A stretch of 64,000 bases of DNA from Heminiphilus faecis (GTDB lineage Bacteria; Bacteroidota; Bacteroidia; Bacteroidales; Muribaculaceae): positions 1 through 64,000 of the forward strand of contig NZ_VSMC01000012.1 in assembly GCF_008728965.1 (NCBI RefSeq), written 5' to 3'. The first letter of the stretch is position 1, and each line of letters begins with the position of its first letter. The notes below the pieces were generated by a model. It ran no database searches and had not been told where the DNA came from. It was given only the letters and a program-made list of their open reading frames with translations. A program made the translations under genes and the position numbers. Of the stretch, positions 1 through 8,750 are shown piece by piece.

Positions 1-185
1 GAGAATTAAAAGGGTAAAATAAAATTGACCCCTAACACCAGGACTTTAAAGGGTCAATCATATTATGGCCAAGGTGGGTAAATTCTGTTTGGCCAAAAGG
101 GTCAAAGTAGAGTGGCTTTTCCATATGTGGTGTTAGACAATCGTAATCAGAAGTAAAACATGATTGCAAAGGTAAGATGCAGCAT

Positions 186-235
186 GCATGTAGGGGCGCC
201 AGTACCACGGCGCCCGCATATCCGGAGGCCATATG
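186..235. repeat. dispersed repeat block A, copy 1
   Basis: The first 19 bases (186-204, starting GCATGTAGGGGCGCC) are identical to 33646-33664. Similarity continues through a shared TATCCGGA core for about 50 bases. Both copies lie in intergenic DNA. Function unknown; it may be a short non-autonomous element or a remnant of one. Confidence 0.7.
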
Positions 236-280
236 TCGTAAGTAATTCAGACGGATATGATGCTGGCGATTGCAGAGGAC

Positions 281-317
281 CATACGGGTCGCAGCCGGAC
301 TACATAGTTGCCGTTTA
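281..317. repeat. dispersed repeat block B, copy 1
   Basis: GGGTCGCAGCCGGAC (286-300) and TAGTTGCCGTTTA (305-317) both recur in the same order and orientation at 33909-33923 and 33953-33965. In the second copy the two parts are separated by 29 bases instead of 4, so one copy carries an insertion or the other a deletion. Block B lies about 50 bases downstream of block A here and about 210 bases downstream in copy 2. Confidence 0.65.
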
Positions 318-359
318 AAACCGCTCTAAATTTGGGGAGACTGGCTGTATAAAAGCAAT

Positions 360-390
360 CAGGCCTAAAATCACTGTGATTTTAGGCCTG
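360..390. terminator. 31-nt perfect palindrome, probable terminator
   Basis: Bases 360-390 form a perfect palindrome with 15-bp arms around a single central T; the arms start CAGGCCTAAAATCA. It lies 43 bases past the stop of the minus-strand lipoprotein gene ending at 433. On the minus strand it is followed by ATTGCTTTTA, a modest T-rich tail. An intrinsic terminator is the simplest reading, possibly acting in both directions. Confidence 0.65.
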
Positions 391-432
391 ATCTTTTAAT
401 AAGTCAGATGACTTTGCTGTATGTTTTAATCT

Positions 433-2118
433 TTAAAACAGGCTGTTGATGTTGAAGCGGCTGAATTCGAGGTCAGTCTTGGCTTGGTTGACCAGTGACT
501 TGTCGAGTTTGAAGGCTTCGCGGAGATTGTTGTATACCATATCGCTGTTGTTGGTGCGTGCACCGAGTACAGCGGCTATGTAGTAGGTCGTTGCGTCGGG
601 ATAGTCGATGGCGCCGAGGGTAGCTTTAGCCTTGCTGTAGTCCTTTGTGAGAATCTGGGCAAGGGCGGCATTGTTGCTCTTGCTGTCGCCAAATGCACGT
701 ATGGCAGAGTTGTAATCGCCCTGCTTCATGTAGTATACACCGAGAGCGTCGGCAAGTGCGGGCACACCGGCTGCATTTCCGAATTTGGCTGTGGCTTCCT
801 TGTAATTGTTGTTGAGGAGTGCTACAAGGCCGAGGTTCATCTGGGCTTCTCCGCTTTCGGGAGCTATTTTAGCGGCCTGTTGGAAGCATGCCTGTGCAGC
901 GTCATAATCCTGATCAAGGAACTGGCACATACCGAGATTATTAAACGTGCGGTAATCGTTGGGATACAAACTGGCGGCCGTATCATAGATCTGGATACGC
1001 TGTTCATTGTCGTCGGTAAGTGTGGCTGCATAGAGAATTTCGTCTACTGTAAGGCCTTTGGGGTTAACCTTGTAGATGTTCTTGATCTCTTCGTCGCTCT
1101 TGCCGATTACGTCGATTGATGCGGTGATGCGTGAGTAGCGCAACTGTGGCAGTATCTCCTCAGCAAGCTGATCAAATACTGATGACAGATTTTTTATTTC
1201 GCGTTCGCGCTGCTCGGGGTCTTTGTACATTGCAAGTACGCTGAGTATAAGCTCTTTGTCTTGAATATTGCTTGCCGAAACGAGTTTCTTGAAACCTTCC
1301 CAGTCTTGGGGGGTGAAGTCGGCTGTGAGTTCGCCGAAGTTGGAGATGTGATCCTTCTTGAGTTTGCCTTCCATATAGTTTACCGTGTTTTTCTCACGGT
1401 TTTCAGCGAGGCGGGTGTTGAGTTTAACACCACCGTCAGGCGATGCATATGAAGTGACGTTTATCTCCTTGATTTCGCGGCGTCCGTCGTCGTTGGCTTC
1501 TACGAGTTCTTTATGCAGGTTCTGCATCTCGGCCGAGCGCAATTGTCCGTCACGTATATTGGCTTGATTTATGAGAAACTTGATGTCTGCGTCATATTTC
1601 TCATTGATCACACGTTGAAATTTGTCGGGAGCTATTGCCGGATTCACTGTGCCTACATCAGCGAGTGCGGCGGTGGCCACAACTCCGTTGGCTACTTTTA
1701 CACGGGGGAGAGCATATTGTTTGCTGCCCTGTTTTACTGTGAACGCAAGCGATAGTTCACTCGTGCGCATGTCGGGATTGTAGACATACTGTACGGGTAT
1801 TGTTACTGTACCGCCATTCTCAAAGTTTACTACAGGATTGTTGCCTCTTACTTTCTCTCCTTGGAAGGTGTAAGGAGCAGAAGCCACTTCCATTCCTCCG
1901 AATTCAAGGTAGGGGGTTACGGTAACTTCCGCATTCTTTACAAAAAACTTGCCGGGAATGTTTCCGGTAACTGTTGCGGGCACTTTGTCGCCCACTACTT
2001 CCAGAGGATTGGGGTTGACCGTGAAATAATCGGCCTTAAACTGGTTCATCTTCTTACCGCAGCCGGTGAGAAGAAGCGCTGTCCCCAGCACCACTGAATA
2101 GCATAATTTGCTGTTCAT
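433..2118 (-). CDS. OmpA-domain and TPR lipoprotein
   Basis: A 561-residue predicted lipoprotein: a short signal peptide ends in the lipobox LLTGC. The ATG at 2118 is preferred over an in-frame TTG nine bases upstream because the signal peptide begins there. Residues roughly 25-160 are beta-rich (Ig-like in appearance). Residues about 175-260 resemble an OmpA C-terminal peptidoglycan-binding domain (INVTSYASPDGG, then LAENREKNTVNYM). The C-terminal third contains TPR units (for example YRTFNNLGMCQFLDQDYDAA). It probably sits at the outer membrane and links it to peptidoglycan or to partner proteins; the role is inferred from the domains only. It is divergently transcribed from the GH31 gene, and a hairpin at 360-390 closes the unit. 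Confidence 0.8.
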   Translation of the reverse strand: MNSKLCYSVVLGTALLLTGCGKKMNQFKADYFTVNPNPLEVVGDKVPATVTGNIPGKFFVKNAEVTVTPYLEFGGMEVASAPYTFQGEKVRGNNPVVNFENGGTVTIPVQYVYNPDMRTSELSLAFTVKQGSKQYALPRVKVANGVVATAALADVGTVNPAIAPDKFQRVINEKYDADIKFLINQANIRDGQLRSAEMQNLHKELVEANDDGRREIKEINVTSYASPDGGVKLNTRLAENREKNTVNYMEGKLKKDHISNFGELTADFTPQDWEGFKKLVSASNIQDKELILSVLAMYKDPEQREREIKNLSSVFDQLAEEILPQLRYSRITASIDVIGKSDEEIKNIYKVNPKGLTVDEILYAATLTDDNEQRIQIYDTAASLYPNDYRTFNNLGMCQFLDQDYDAAQACFQQAAKIAPESGEAQMNLGLVALLNNNYKEATAKFGNAAGVPALADALGVYYMKQGDYNSAIRAFGDSKSNNAALAQILTKDYSKAKATLGAIDYPDATTYYIAAVLGARTNNSDMVYNNLREAFKLDKSLVNQAKTDLEFSRFNINSLF

Positions 2119-2164
2119 GATAATCAATGTTAATATTTAATGTTGGAATATATCTATTGCACTA

Positions 2165-2172
2165 CAAATATA
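2165..2172 (-). promoter_or_regulatory. Bacteroidetes -7 box for the OmpA/TPR lipoprotein gene
   Basis: The minus strand reads TATATTTG, matching TAnnTTTG, about 47 bases before the ATG at 2118. No clear -33 box is visible. Confidence 0.45.
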
Positions 2173-2195
2173 CGACTTTTTAGAAAAAGAAATGC

Positions 2196-2203
2196 TATAT
2201 TTG
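2196..2203 (+). promoter_or_regulatory. Bacteroidetes -7 box for the GH31 gene
   Basis: TATATTTG on the plus strand, 23 bases before the ATG at 2227. It argues against any start upstream of about 2210. The -33 region is weak. Confidence 0.5.
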
Positions 2204-2226
2204 TGAAAATTACATTTACATCAATC

Positions 2227-4566
2227 ATGAATAACATTTTTTTGCGTCGTAGTGCCGCTTTTGTGACAGCCTGTGCCTGTGCCGTGGCTGTATGCGGCGA
2301 AACCAAGACCAATGCCGGTGCGGCATATCTGCTGTCGCAGAGCAAGGACATGAGTCAGGATTTTTCGGACCTGAGCAATACTTATTTTTTTGTAGACAGT
2401 CTTGTCGATTTCAATGTCGCCACCGGTGAGGGTGTCGTCGAGTGGAAGCGACATCAACTTATGCCTCGTCAGGCTTTCAATGCCAATACATATCTGCATC
2501 AACCATTGAAGTCGCTTGATTTTCCTGACACTGCTTATCCGCAGGATCCCCGGTTGAAGTTCAGCGTGCAGCCTGTCAATGCACGTACCTTAAGAGTGAA
2601 GGTCCTGACTTCGCCGGTGGCTTCAGCCGATTATGACAGCATATCGGTCATGCTTGACGGAAAGCCGGGGCATGATGCGTCGCAGTGGACCGTTATTCAT
2701 GAGGGACGTGATATTATCTACAAGTCGCCGTATGGAGAGTTACGCATAAATGCCTGTCCGTGGCGACTGATACTCAAGGACGCCGACGGTAATGTGCTTA
2801 CGCAGACACGTGTATGGAGCGACAATGACAGTACGCAGATAAAGGTGCCTCCATTCAGTTTCATAAAGCGGGGAAGCGATAATTCCCGTAGCATTAATCC
2901 GGTATGGTCGCTTGCTCCGGGTGAGAGGATATACGGACTCGGCGAGTCACCCACACCTCTTGATAAAGCCGGGCAGAAACTCAATCTCTTTGTCACTGAC
3001 CCGCAGGGGCCTGAAAGTACCGATATGTACAAACCCGTGCCGTTTTTCTTCAGCAACCGCGGTTACGGTATGTTTATTCACACGTCGGCTCCGGTGACTG
3101 CCGATATTGGACATAGCTATATCGGCGCCAACAAACTTTTTATGGCTGATGAAGATCTGGACCTGTTTGTATTCTTCGGCCGGCCAAAAGATATACTGTC
3201 GGAATACACCGGCATATCGGGACGCCCCGATATGCCTCCGCTGTGGTCGTTCGGCACATGGATGAGCCGTATATCATATTTCACTGAGGAGGAGGGCCGT
3301 GAGATAGCCCGTAAACTTCGTGAGAATAAAATACCTTCCGATGTGATACATTTCGATACCGGATGGTTTGATGTTGACTGGCAGTGTGACTACGAATTTT
3401 CTCCCGAGCGGTTTAAGAATCCGCAAAAAATGATAAACAATCTGCTTAAGGACGGATTCCATATAAGTCTGTGGCAATTGCCTTATTTTGTACCCGGAAA
3501 CAAATATTTCGGGGAGCTGGTAGATAAGGGACTTGCCGTGAAAAACGGCAAAGGTACGCTGCCTTATGAGGATGCCGTACTTGATTTTACCAACCCTGCT
3601 ACGGTAAAATGGTATCAGGATAAACTCGCCGGGTTGCTGAAAATGGGAGTAGGGGCCATTAAGGTCGATTTCGGTGAGGCAGCGCCTGTGGAGGCTGTGT
3701 ACAGTAACGGACGTACCGGATGGTATGAACACAATATTTATCCTGTAAGATACAACAAGGCTGTAGCCGATATAACAAAACAAGTAAAAGGTGAGAATAT
3801 AATATGGGCGCGCTCGGCTTGGTCCGGAAGCCAGCGTTATCCTCTTCATTGGGGCGGTGATGCCGCATCTACCAATACCGGCATGCAGGGAACGGTGCGT
3901 AGCGGTCTGTCGCTCGGTCTGTCGGGATTCTGTTTCTGGAGCCATGACATAGGAGGGTTTGTTACAAGCACTCCCGAAGAGCTTTATCGCCGTTGGCTTC
4001 CTATGGGCTTTCTTTCCTCTCACAGTCGTGCTCACGGTGCGCCTCCTACTGAACCGTGGCTGTATGACAACAATGATTTTATCGACTATTTCCGCAAAAG
4101 TGCCGAACTGAAGTATTCACTTATGCCTTATATCTTTACGGAGGCCAAAGAGTGTACCGAAAACGGATGGCCGATGTTTCGTGCTCTTTTGCTTGAATTC
4201 CCCGATGACCCCGGTGCATGGCTGATCGAGGATCAGTACATGTTTGGCTCGCAGATTATGGTGGCGCCGCTGTTTGAATCCGGATTTGAACGTGATGTAT
4301 ATCTGCCCGGTAAAGGAAAATGGATCGATTATCAGACTGGGAAGACCTATGGACCGGGATGGAACCGCATAAATGCCGACGGTGAGCTTCAGTGTGTGAT
4401 ACTTGTAAAAGACGGAGCCGTAATTCCTCATGTAGCTCCCGCGCAGTCTACAGACAAGATTGACTGGAAGTCGATTTCATGGAAACATTACGGGTCATCA
4501 GACGTTAATAAAGCAAGGCTCTACACACCCGGTATGACGGAAATAGAGGAAGTGTCCGTACCTTAG
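2227..4566 (+). CDS. GH31 glycoside hydrolase, probable alpha-xylosidase
   Basis: A 779-residue secreted enzyme. The start at 2227 follows a -7 box at 2196-2203 and begins a signal peptide rich in Ala and Cys; longer in-frame extensions would lie upstream of the promoter. Family 31 hallmarks are clear: HFDTGWFDVDW, the nucleophile motif KVDFGE with Asp at about residue 481, and the acid/base region HWGGDAAS with Asp at about residue 545. These motifs are closest to the alpha-xylosidase (YicI/XylS) branch, which removes alpha-linked xylose from xyloglucan oligosaccharides. The catalytic domain is preceded by the usual N-terminal beta-sandwich and followed by C-terminal beta domains. No SusC/D pair or other glycan genes lie nearby, so the substrate cannot be fixed from context. 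Alpha-glucosidase is the main alternative. Confidence 0.88.
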   Translation: MNNIFLRRSAAFVTACACAVAVCGETKTNAGAAYLLSQSKDMSQDFSDLSNTYFFVDSLVDFNVATGEGVVEWKRHQLMPRQAFNANTYLHQPLKSLDFPDTAYPQDPRLKFSVQPVNARTLRVKVLTSPVASADYDSISVMLDGKPGHDASQWTVIHEGRDIIYKSPYGELRINACPWRLILKDADGNVLTQTRVWSDNDSTQIKVPPFSFIKRGSDNSRSINPVWSLAPGERIYGLGESPTPLDKAGQKLNLFVTDPQGPESTDMYKPVPFFFSNRGYGMFIHTSAPVTADIGHSYIGANKLFMADEDLDLFVFFGRPKDILSEYTGISGRPDMPPLWSFGTWMSRISYFTEEEGREIARKLRENKIPSDVIHFDTGWFDVDWQCDYEFSPERFKNPQKMINNLLKDGFHISLWQLPYFVPGNKYFGELVDKGLAVKNGKGTLPYEDAVLDFTNPATVKWYQDKLAGLLKMGVGAIKVDFGEAAPVEAVYSNGRTGWYEHNIYPVRYNKAVADITKQVKGENIIWARSAWSGSQRYPLHWGGDAASTNTGMQGTVRSGLSLGLSGFCFWSHDIGGFVTSTPEELYRRWLPMGFLSSHSRAHGAPPTEPWLYDNNDFIDYFRKSAELKYSLMPYIFTEAKECTENGWPMFRALLLEFPDDPGAWLIEDQYMFGSQIMVAPLFESGFERDVYLPGKGKWIDYQTGKTYGPGWNRINADGELQCVILVKDGAVIPHVAPAQSTDKIDWKSISWKHYGSSDVNKARLYTPGMTEIEEVSVP

Positions 4567-4609
4567 CCGGTGCTTGCGCCTCTGATTTCGTGATTAAGTT
4601 AAAAGTCAC

Positions 4610-4617
4610 TATCTTTG
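4610..4617 (+). promoter_or_regulatory. Bacteroidetes -7 box for speA-truA
   Basis: TATCTTTG, 34 bases upstream of the speA ATG. A TTTCG at 4586-4590 sits 19 bases upstream and could serve as a weak -33 box. Confidence 0.5.
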
Positions 4618-4651
4618 TGGCGTTTTTATAAAAAGATAGCTTATTGATTAA

Positions 4652-6550
4652 ATGAGAAAATGGCGTATTGAGGACAGCGCTGAGCTGTACAATATCAATG
4701 GATGGGGACTTAAGTATTTCTCCATCAACGACAAAGGGCATGTGGCCGTGACTCCGCGCGAGGGTTATGCTTCAGTGGACTTGAAAGATGTGCTTGACGA
4801 GCTTCAGGTACGTGATGTGGCTGCGCCTGTATTGTTGCGTTTCCCCGACATTCTCGACAACCGTGTTGAGAAAATTTCGCGTTGTTTTAAACAGGCTGCC
4901 AAGGAGTATGACTATGAAGCCCAAAACTTCATCATATATCCGATAAAGGTAAACCAGATGCGCGAGGTTGTGGAGGAGATTGTATCGCACGGCAAAAAAT
5001 TCAACATCGGCCTTGAGGCAGGTTCAAAACCCGAACTCCATGCGGTACTTGCCACCAATATAGCTGAAAATGCCCTTATCATATGCAACGGATATAAGGA
5101 TAACGATTATATCGAACTTGCACTGCTTGCGCAGAAGATGGGGCGCCGTATATATCTCGTCGTCGAGAAGCTCAACGAACTTACTCTTATAGCAGAGGTG
5201 GCCAAACGGTTGGGCATTGAGCCCAATGTAGGCATACGCATAAAGTTGTCGAGCTCCGGCTCCGGCAAATGGGAAGAGTCGGGAGGTGATCAGTCCAAAT
5301 TCGGATTGAACTCGAGCGAGTTGCTTGAGGCTCTTGATTTCCTTACTAAAAACAAGATGACGAGTTGCCTCAAGCTCATTCATTTCCACATTGGCAGTCA
5401 GATAACAAAGATACGCCGTATTAAAAATGCTCTTAGAGAGGCTACGCAATTCTATGTGCAATTGACCAAAATGGGTTTTGATGTAGAGTTTATCGACATA
5501 GGTGGCGGTCTTGGAGTTGATTATGACGGTACACGCAGTTCATCAAGCGAGAGCTCAATGAATTATTCGATACAGGAGTATGCCAACGACTCGGTGTCGG
5601 CACTTGTGGATGCATGTGTTAAAAACGATATAAAACAACCCAATATCATAACCGAGAGCGGCCGATCGCTTACTGCTCATCATTCGGTGTTGATATTCGA
5701 CACTCTTGCCGCCACATCGCTTCCTGTATGGAACGAAAAACATGAGGTCGGTCCTGACGATCATGAATTGTCACGTGAGTTATATGAAATATGGGACCGC
5801 CTTGACCAGCCTCGGCTTTTTGAAAGCTGGCATGATGCATTGCAGATAAGGGAAGAAGCCCTCGACCTGTTTAATCTCGGTATGCTTGACTTGCGCACAC
5901 GTTCTCAGATAGAGAAGCTTTTCTGGTCTGTTGCCCGTGAGGTAGGGGAGATAGCTGCCGGTATGAAGCATGCCCCCGAGGAGTTGCGCAAGATAGCCAA
6001 AATGCTTCCCGATAAATATTTCTGTAATTTCTCTTTGTTTCAGTCGCTTCCCGATTCTTGGGCCATCGACCAAGTTTTCCCTATAATGCCTATATGCCGT
6101 CTTGACGAGAAACCGGCCCGTATGGCTACCATTCAGGACATAACATGCGACTCCGACGGCAAAATATCCTATTATATATCAGGTCATGGCACCACAGGAT
6201 CGTTGCCTGTACATAATATCAAGGACAAGGAACCCTACTATATAGGTGTATTCCTCGTTGGAGCATATCAGGAGATACTTGGCGACATGCACAATCTTTT
6301 TGGCGACACGAACGCTGTACATATAAGTGTGTACAAGGACCGTTATGAGATTGACCAGATAATATATGGCGAAACTGTCGATGAAGTGCTCGATTATGTG
6401 CAGTACAACCCCAAGAAACTGGTAAGAAATGTGGAGACTTGGGTTACGTCCTCGATGAAGGCCGGCAAGATAACCCCTGAAGAAGGACGTGAATTTCTGA
6501 GCCGCTATCGTTCGGGACTGTACGGCTATACATATCTCGAAAAAGACTGA
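4652..6550 (+). CDS. speA: biosynthetic arginine decarboxylase
   Basis: A 632-residue PLP enzyme of the alanine-racemase-fold decarboxylase family that converts arginine to agmatine and CO2. The length matches SpeA enzymes (about 630-660). The PLP lysine is Lys99 in YPIKVNQ. Other family segments are visible: HFHIGSQI, the glycine-rich phosphate loop IDIGGGLGVDY, TESGRSLTAHH and the late GHGTTGSLPVHNI. It probably acts in the cytoplasm as the first step of the agmatine route, feeding AguA and AguB encoded at 55.6-57.5 kb. truA follows after 14 bases and is likely co-transcribed. Confidence 0.96.
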   Translation: MRKWRIEDSAELYNINGWGLKYFSINDKGHVAVTPREGYASVDLKDVLDELQVRDVAAPVLLRFPDILDNRVEKISRCFKQAAKEYDYEAQNFIIYPIKVNQMREVVEEIVSHGKKFNIGLEAGSKPELHAVLATNIAENALIICNGYKDNDYIELALLAQKMGRRIYLVVEKLNELTLIAEVAKRLGIEPNVGIRIKLSSSGSGKWEESGGDQSKFGLNSSELLEALDFLTKNKMTSCLKLIHFHIGSQITKIRRIKNALREATQFYVQLTKMGFDVEFIDIGGGLGVDYDGTRSSSSESSMNYSIQEYANDSVSALVDACVKNDIKQPNIITESGRSLTAHHSVLIFDTLAATSLPVWNEKHEVGPDDHELSRELYEIWDRLDQPRLFESWHDALQIREEALDLFNLGMLDLRTRSQIEKLFWSVAREVGEIAAGMKHAPEELRKIAKMLPDKYFCNFSLFQSLPDSWAIDQVFPIMPICRLDEKPARMATIQDITCDSDGKISYYISGHGTTGSLPVHNIKDKEPYYIGVFLVGAYQEILGDMHNLFGDTNAVHISVYKDRYEIDQIIYGETVDEVLDYVQYNPKKLVRNVETWVTSSMKAGKITPEEGREFLSRYRSGLYGYTYLEKD

Positions 6551-6564
6551 AAACTACCGAGTCT

Positions 6565-7380
6565 ATGTCACAACGTTATTTTATGCGCCTCGCTTACAAC
6601 GGGGCGCCTTTTCATGGCTGGCAGTCGCAGCCCAATGCTGTAAGCGTCCAATCGACCATCGAGGAAGGGCTGTCGCGGATACTCGGCAGCGATATACGCA
6701 TTACCGGAGCGGGGCGAACCGATACGGGTGTAAATGCGCGAGTTATGGTAGCGCATTTTGATGTCGAGAAACCGTTGGGTGAGATAACTATGTTTTTGCG
6801 GAGCCTGAATGCTCTTACAGGACGCGATATAGCCATAGAGGGTGTGTGGCCCGTACATAGTGATGCTCATGCCCGTTTCGATGCCGTATCACGGACTTAC
6901 CACTATTATACTCATTCCGGTAAGTCGCCGTTTTTATATACACATAGTTGGCAGGAACCCCCCGGTCTTGACTTTGACGGTATGAATCGTTGCGGCAGCA
7001 TGTTACTTGACATAGATGATTTTACGTCATTTGCCAAACTACATTCCGACAACAAAACCAATCTGTGCAGGGTTACACGCGCGGAGTGGATGGATATAGG
7101 CAACGGCCGACACGTATTTGTTATAAGCGCCGACCGTTTTCTCCGTAATATGGTCCGTGCCGTGGTAGGCACATTGATTGATGTCGGTCGCGGCAAGATG
7201 TCCGAAACCCGATTCATGAAAGTTGTTGAAGCTCATGACCGATGTGCCGCCGGCACATCAATGCCCCCCCAGCCGCTGTTTTTGTGGGATGTCACATATC
7301 CGTACGACTATGCCGGTCAGTATTCCGCCGCTTCCGACAGCATGGATACGGCTTCTGGTTTGATACAGGATTGTATCTGA
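6565..7380 (+). CDS. truA: tRNA pseudouridine(38-40) synthase
   Basis: A 271-residue TruA enzyme that isomerises uridines 38-40 in the anticodon stem-loop. The N-terminal LAYNGAPFHGWQ and the catalytic motif GAGRTDTGV (Asp53) are clear, as is the later RFLRNMVRAVVGTLIDVG. It starts 14 bases after speA, probably in the same transcript. Its last 64 bases overlap the 3' end of the convergent lipoprotein gene at 7317-8183. The protein carries about 20 residues beyond the conserved domain (after FLWDVTYP), and this extension is the part that overlaps. Confidence 0.95.
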   Translation: MSQRYFMRLAYNGAPFHGWQSQPNAVSVQSTIEEGLSRILGSDIRITGAGRTDTGVNARVMVAHFDVEKPLGEITMFLRSLNALTGRDIAIEGVWPVHSDAHARFDAVSRTYHYYTHSGKSPFLYTHSWQEPPGLDFDGMNRCGSMLLDIDDFTSFAKLHSDNKTNLCRVTRAEWMDIGNGRHVFVISADRFLRNMVRAVVGTLIDVGRGKMSETRFMKVVEAHDRCAAGTSMPPQPLFLWDVTYPYDYAGQYSAASDSMDTASGLIQDCI

Positions 7381-8183
7381 TAGTAAGGTATGCGTATATC
7401 TATGCTTCCCATGGCGTATGGAGCTATCTCATAAGGGTTGTAATGAAATACTATGTCATACCCCTGAAGATAGAAGTTGTTGGTGACATATATCCGGTCG
7501 GCGAATATGCCCTTGTCCTGAAGCTCTTTCATTGATGACACGTTGAATTTTGTCATCAGACCATCTTTTACTGCCTGCAATACCGAGTCCTGAGTGCCGG
7601 CTTTGAATATGTCGGACGATGTTATTGTTCTTGAAGCAGCCATGTCGTAATTAAGATATTTCGACTCCGTAATGCCATGTGCGCCACCGCTGTAGGTGCT
7701 TGTCATGATTTGGTATACGATGAAACGCGGGCTAAAAGTGATAACCGACGCTATAATGTCGCGAATGAGCACTCTGTTAATTTCCGATACGGGGATACTG
7801 TCCACGCGCTTCATTTTGAACAGATCGATGTCTTCGGGGCGTTCCGTCGATGCTAAAATAGCTTGGTCTATAGATATGCCTGTAGTGTCAAATATGCTGT
7901 ATATTAGAGAATCCTGCAATCTGCTTATATCGTGCCGACCCATTTTTTCGGGCCATTCTACCGCTATTTTAATAGTGCTGTATACAGGTATACTGTCGCC
8001 ATAACACATGTCGGCATCCTCACACAGGTAATCGCGCTCAATGGTCTTTACTGTCTGTTTTACTTCAAAGTTGTGGATTTCTGATGTGTCGCAGTCCGGC
8101 GATGCAGCCTTTTTGCCGGTGCATGATGCACTGATTGCGAGTGCCATTAACGCGCATACATAAGGGTAATATCTGAAATTCAT
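7317..8183 (-). CDS. DUF3298-type lipoprotein
   Basis: A 288-residue predicted lipoprotein with signal peptide and lipobox (AISASC). The C-terminal half carries the DUF3298 pattern (STYSGGAHGITESKYLNYD, then a late VFHYNPYEIAPYAMG), shared with RsiV-like and other envelope proteins. The function is unknown; peptidoglycan or ligand binding is a common suggestion for this family. The gene is convergent with truA and overlaps it by 64 bases. Confidence 0.75.
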   Translation of the reverse strand: MNFRYYPYVCALMALAISASCTGKKAASPDCDTSEIHNFEVKQTVKTIERDYLCEDADMCYGDSIPVYSTIKIAVEWPEKMGRHDISRLQDSLIYSIFDTTGISIDQAILASTERPEDIDLFKMKRVDSIPVSEINRVLIRDIIASVITFSPRFIVYQIMTSTYSGGAHGITESKYLNYDMAASRTITSSDIFKAGTQDSVLQAVKDGLMTKFNVSSMKELQDKGIFADRIYVTNNFYLQGYDIVFHYNPYEIAPYAMGSIDIRIPYYQIQSCIKPEAVSMLSEAAEY

Positions 8184-8360
8184 ATGATAAATTGATTATT
8201 ATTTATTTAATGACGTAGTCGAGCCCTAATTTGTTCATCTAAGTTAAGCCGTCAGGGAGTTATAATGCTATTTTTGTAACCATAATGTAATATTTATCCA
8301 AATAGTATTTATATTATTAAATATGTGTAAAATAAAGCAAAAACGGCCAATATTTAGGCT

Positions 8361-8374
8361 AAATAGGCCTATTT
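8361..8374. promoter_or_regulatory. 14-bp perfect palindrome upstream of acpP
   Basis: AAATAGGCCTATTT is a perfect palindrome about 110 bases upstream of acpP in a 301-base AT-rich gap (8184-8484). The gap otherwise holds a TTACTTTG box near 8430 that resembles a -7 element, and no gene. The palindrome could be a binding site for a regulator of the acpP-fabF fatty acid genes; no protein is identified. Confidence 0.3.
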
Positions 8375-8484
8375 GCTCAAAAAAAGACACATTGTGCATT
8401 GAAAAGTTTTAGTATCTCGATTTAAATTATTTACTTTGCACTGCAAAATCGCAAATATCATTACTAATTAATAAATTTAGAACT

Positions 8485-8721
8485 ATGTCAGAAATTGCAT
8501 CTCGAGTAAAGGCTATTATCGCTGACAAACTCAATGTTGACGAAAACGAAGTAACTGAAACTGCTGAATTCACTAAGGATCTTGGCGCAGACAGCCTTGA
8601 CACCGTTGAGCTCATCATGGAGTTTGAGAAAGAATTCGGCATCACTATTCCCGATGATAAGGCTGAAGGCATCACTACTGTAAAGGATGCTATCGAATAC
8701 ATCGAAGCAGCTAAGAACTAA
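8485..8721 (+). CDS. acpP: acyl carrier protein
   Basis: A 78-residue acidic ACP. The phosphopantetheine attachment serine is Ser37 in [12 protein letters not shown]. It has normal family length, and the helical pattern matches bacterial type II fatty acid synthesis ACP. fabF starts 29 bases downstream, the common acpP-fabF arrangement. Confidence 0.98.
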   Translation: MSEIASRVKAIIADKLNVDENEVTETAEFTKDLGADSLDTVELIMEFEKEFGITIPDDKAEGITTVKDAIEYIEAAKN

Positions 8722-8750
8722 TTGAACCCCAAAATTTCTCTGTTTTTTAA

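Larger units (their letters stand above)
1..359. other. non-coding region with repeat blocks
   Basis: I see no credible gene here. The stretch carries three copies of a heptamer: TTGACCC at 25-31 and, in the opposite orientation, GGGTCAA at 51-57 and 99-105. These may be the end of a mobile element lying to the left, but that is only a guess. From 186 on it holds two sequence blocks that recur near 33.6-34.0 kb, listed separately. A short minus-strand open frame at 32-283 has no start context, no recognisable motif and runs through the repeat, so it is not called as a gene. Confidence 0.6.

Noticed and set aside
32-283. Minus-strand open frame of 83 residues at the window start.
   Set aside because: It runs across repeat block A, has no ribosome-binding site, signal or recognisable motif, and is best explained as chance in non-coding DNA.
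2140-2226. Upstream extension of the GH31 protein by 29 residues.
   Set aside because: The extension contains the -7 box at 2196-2203, and a normal signal peptide begins at the ATG at 2227.
3274-4035. Long minus-strand open frame inside the GH31 gene.
   Set aside because: The opposite frame encodes catalytic motifs of family 31; the antisense frame has no features of a protein.
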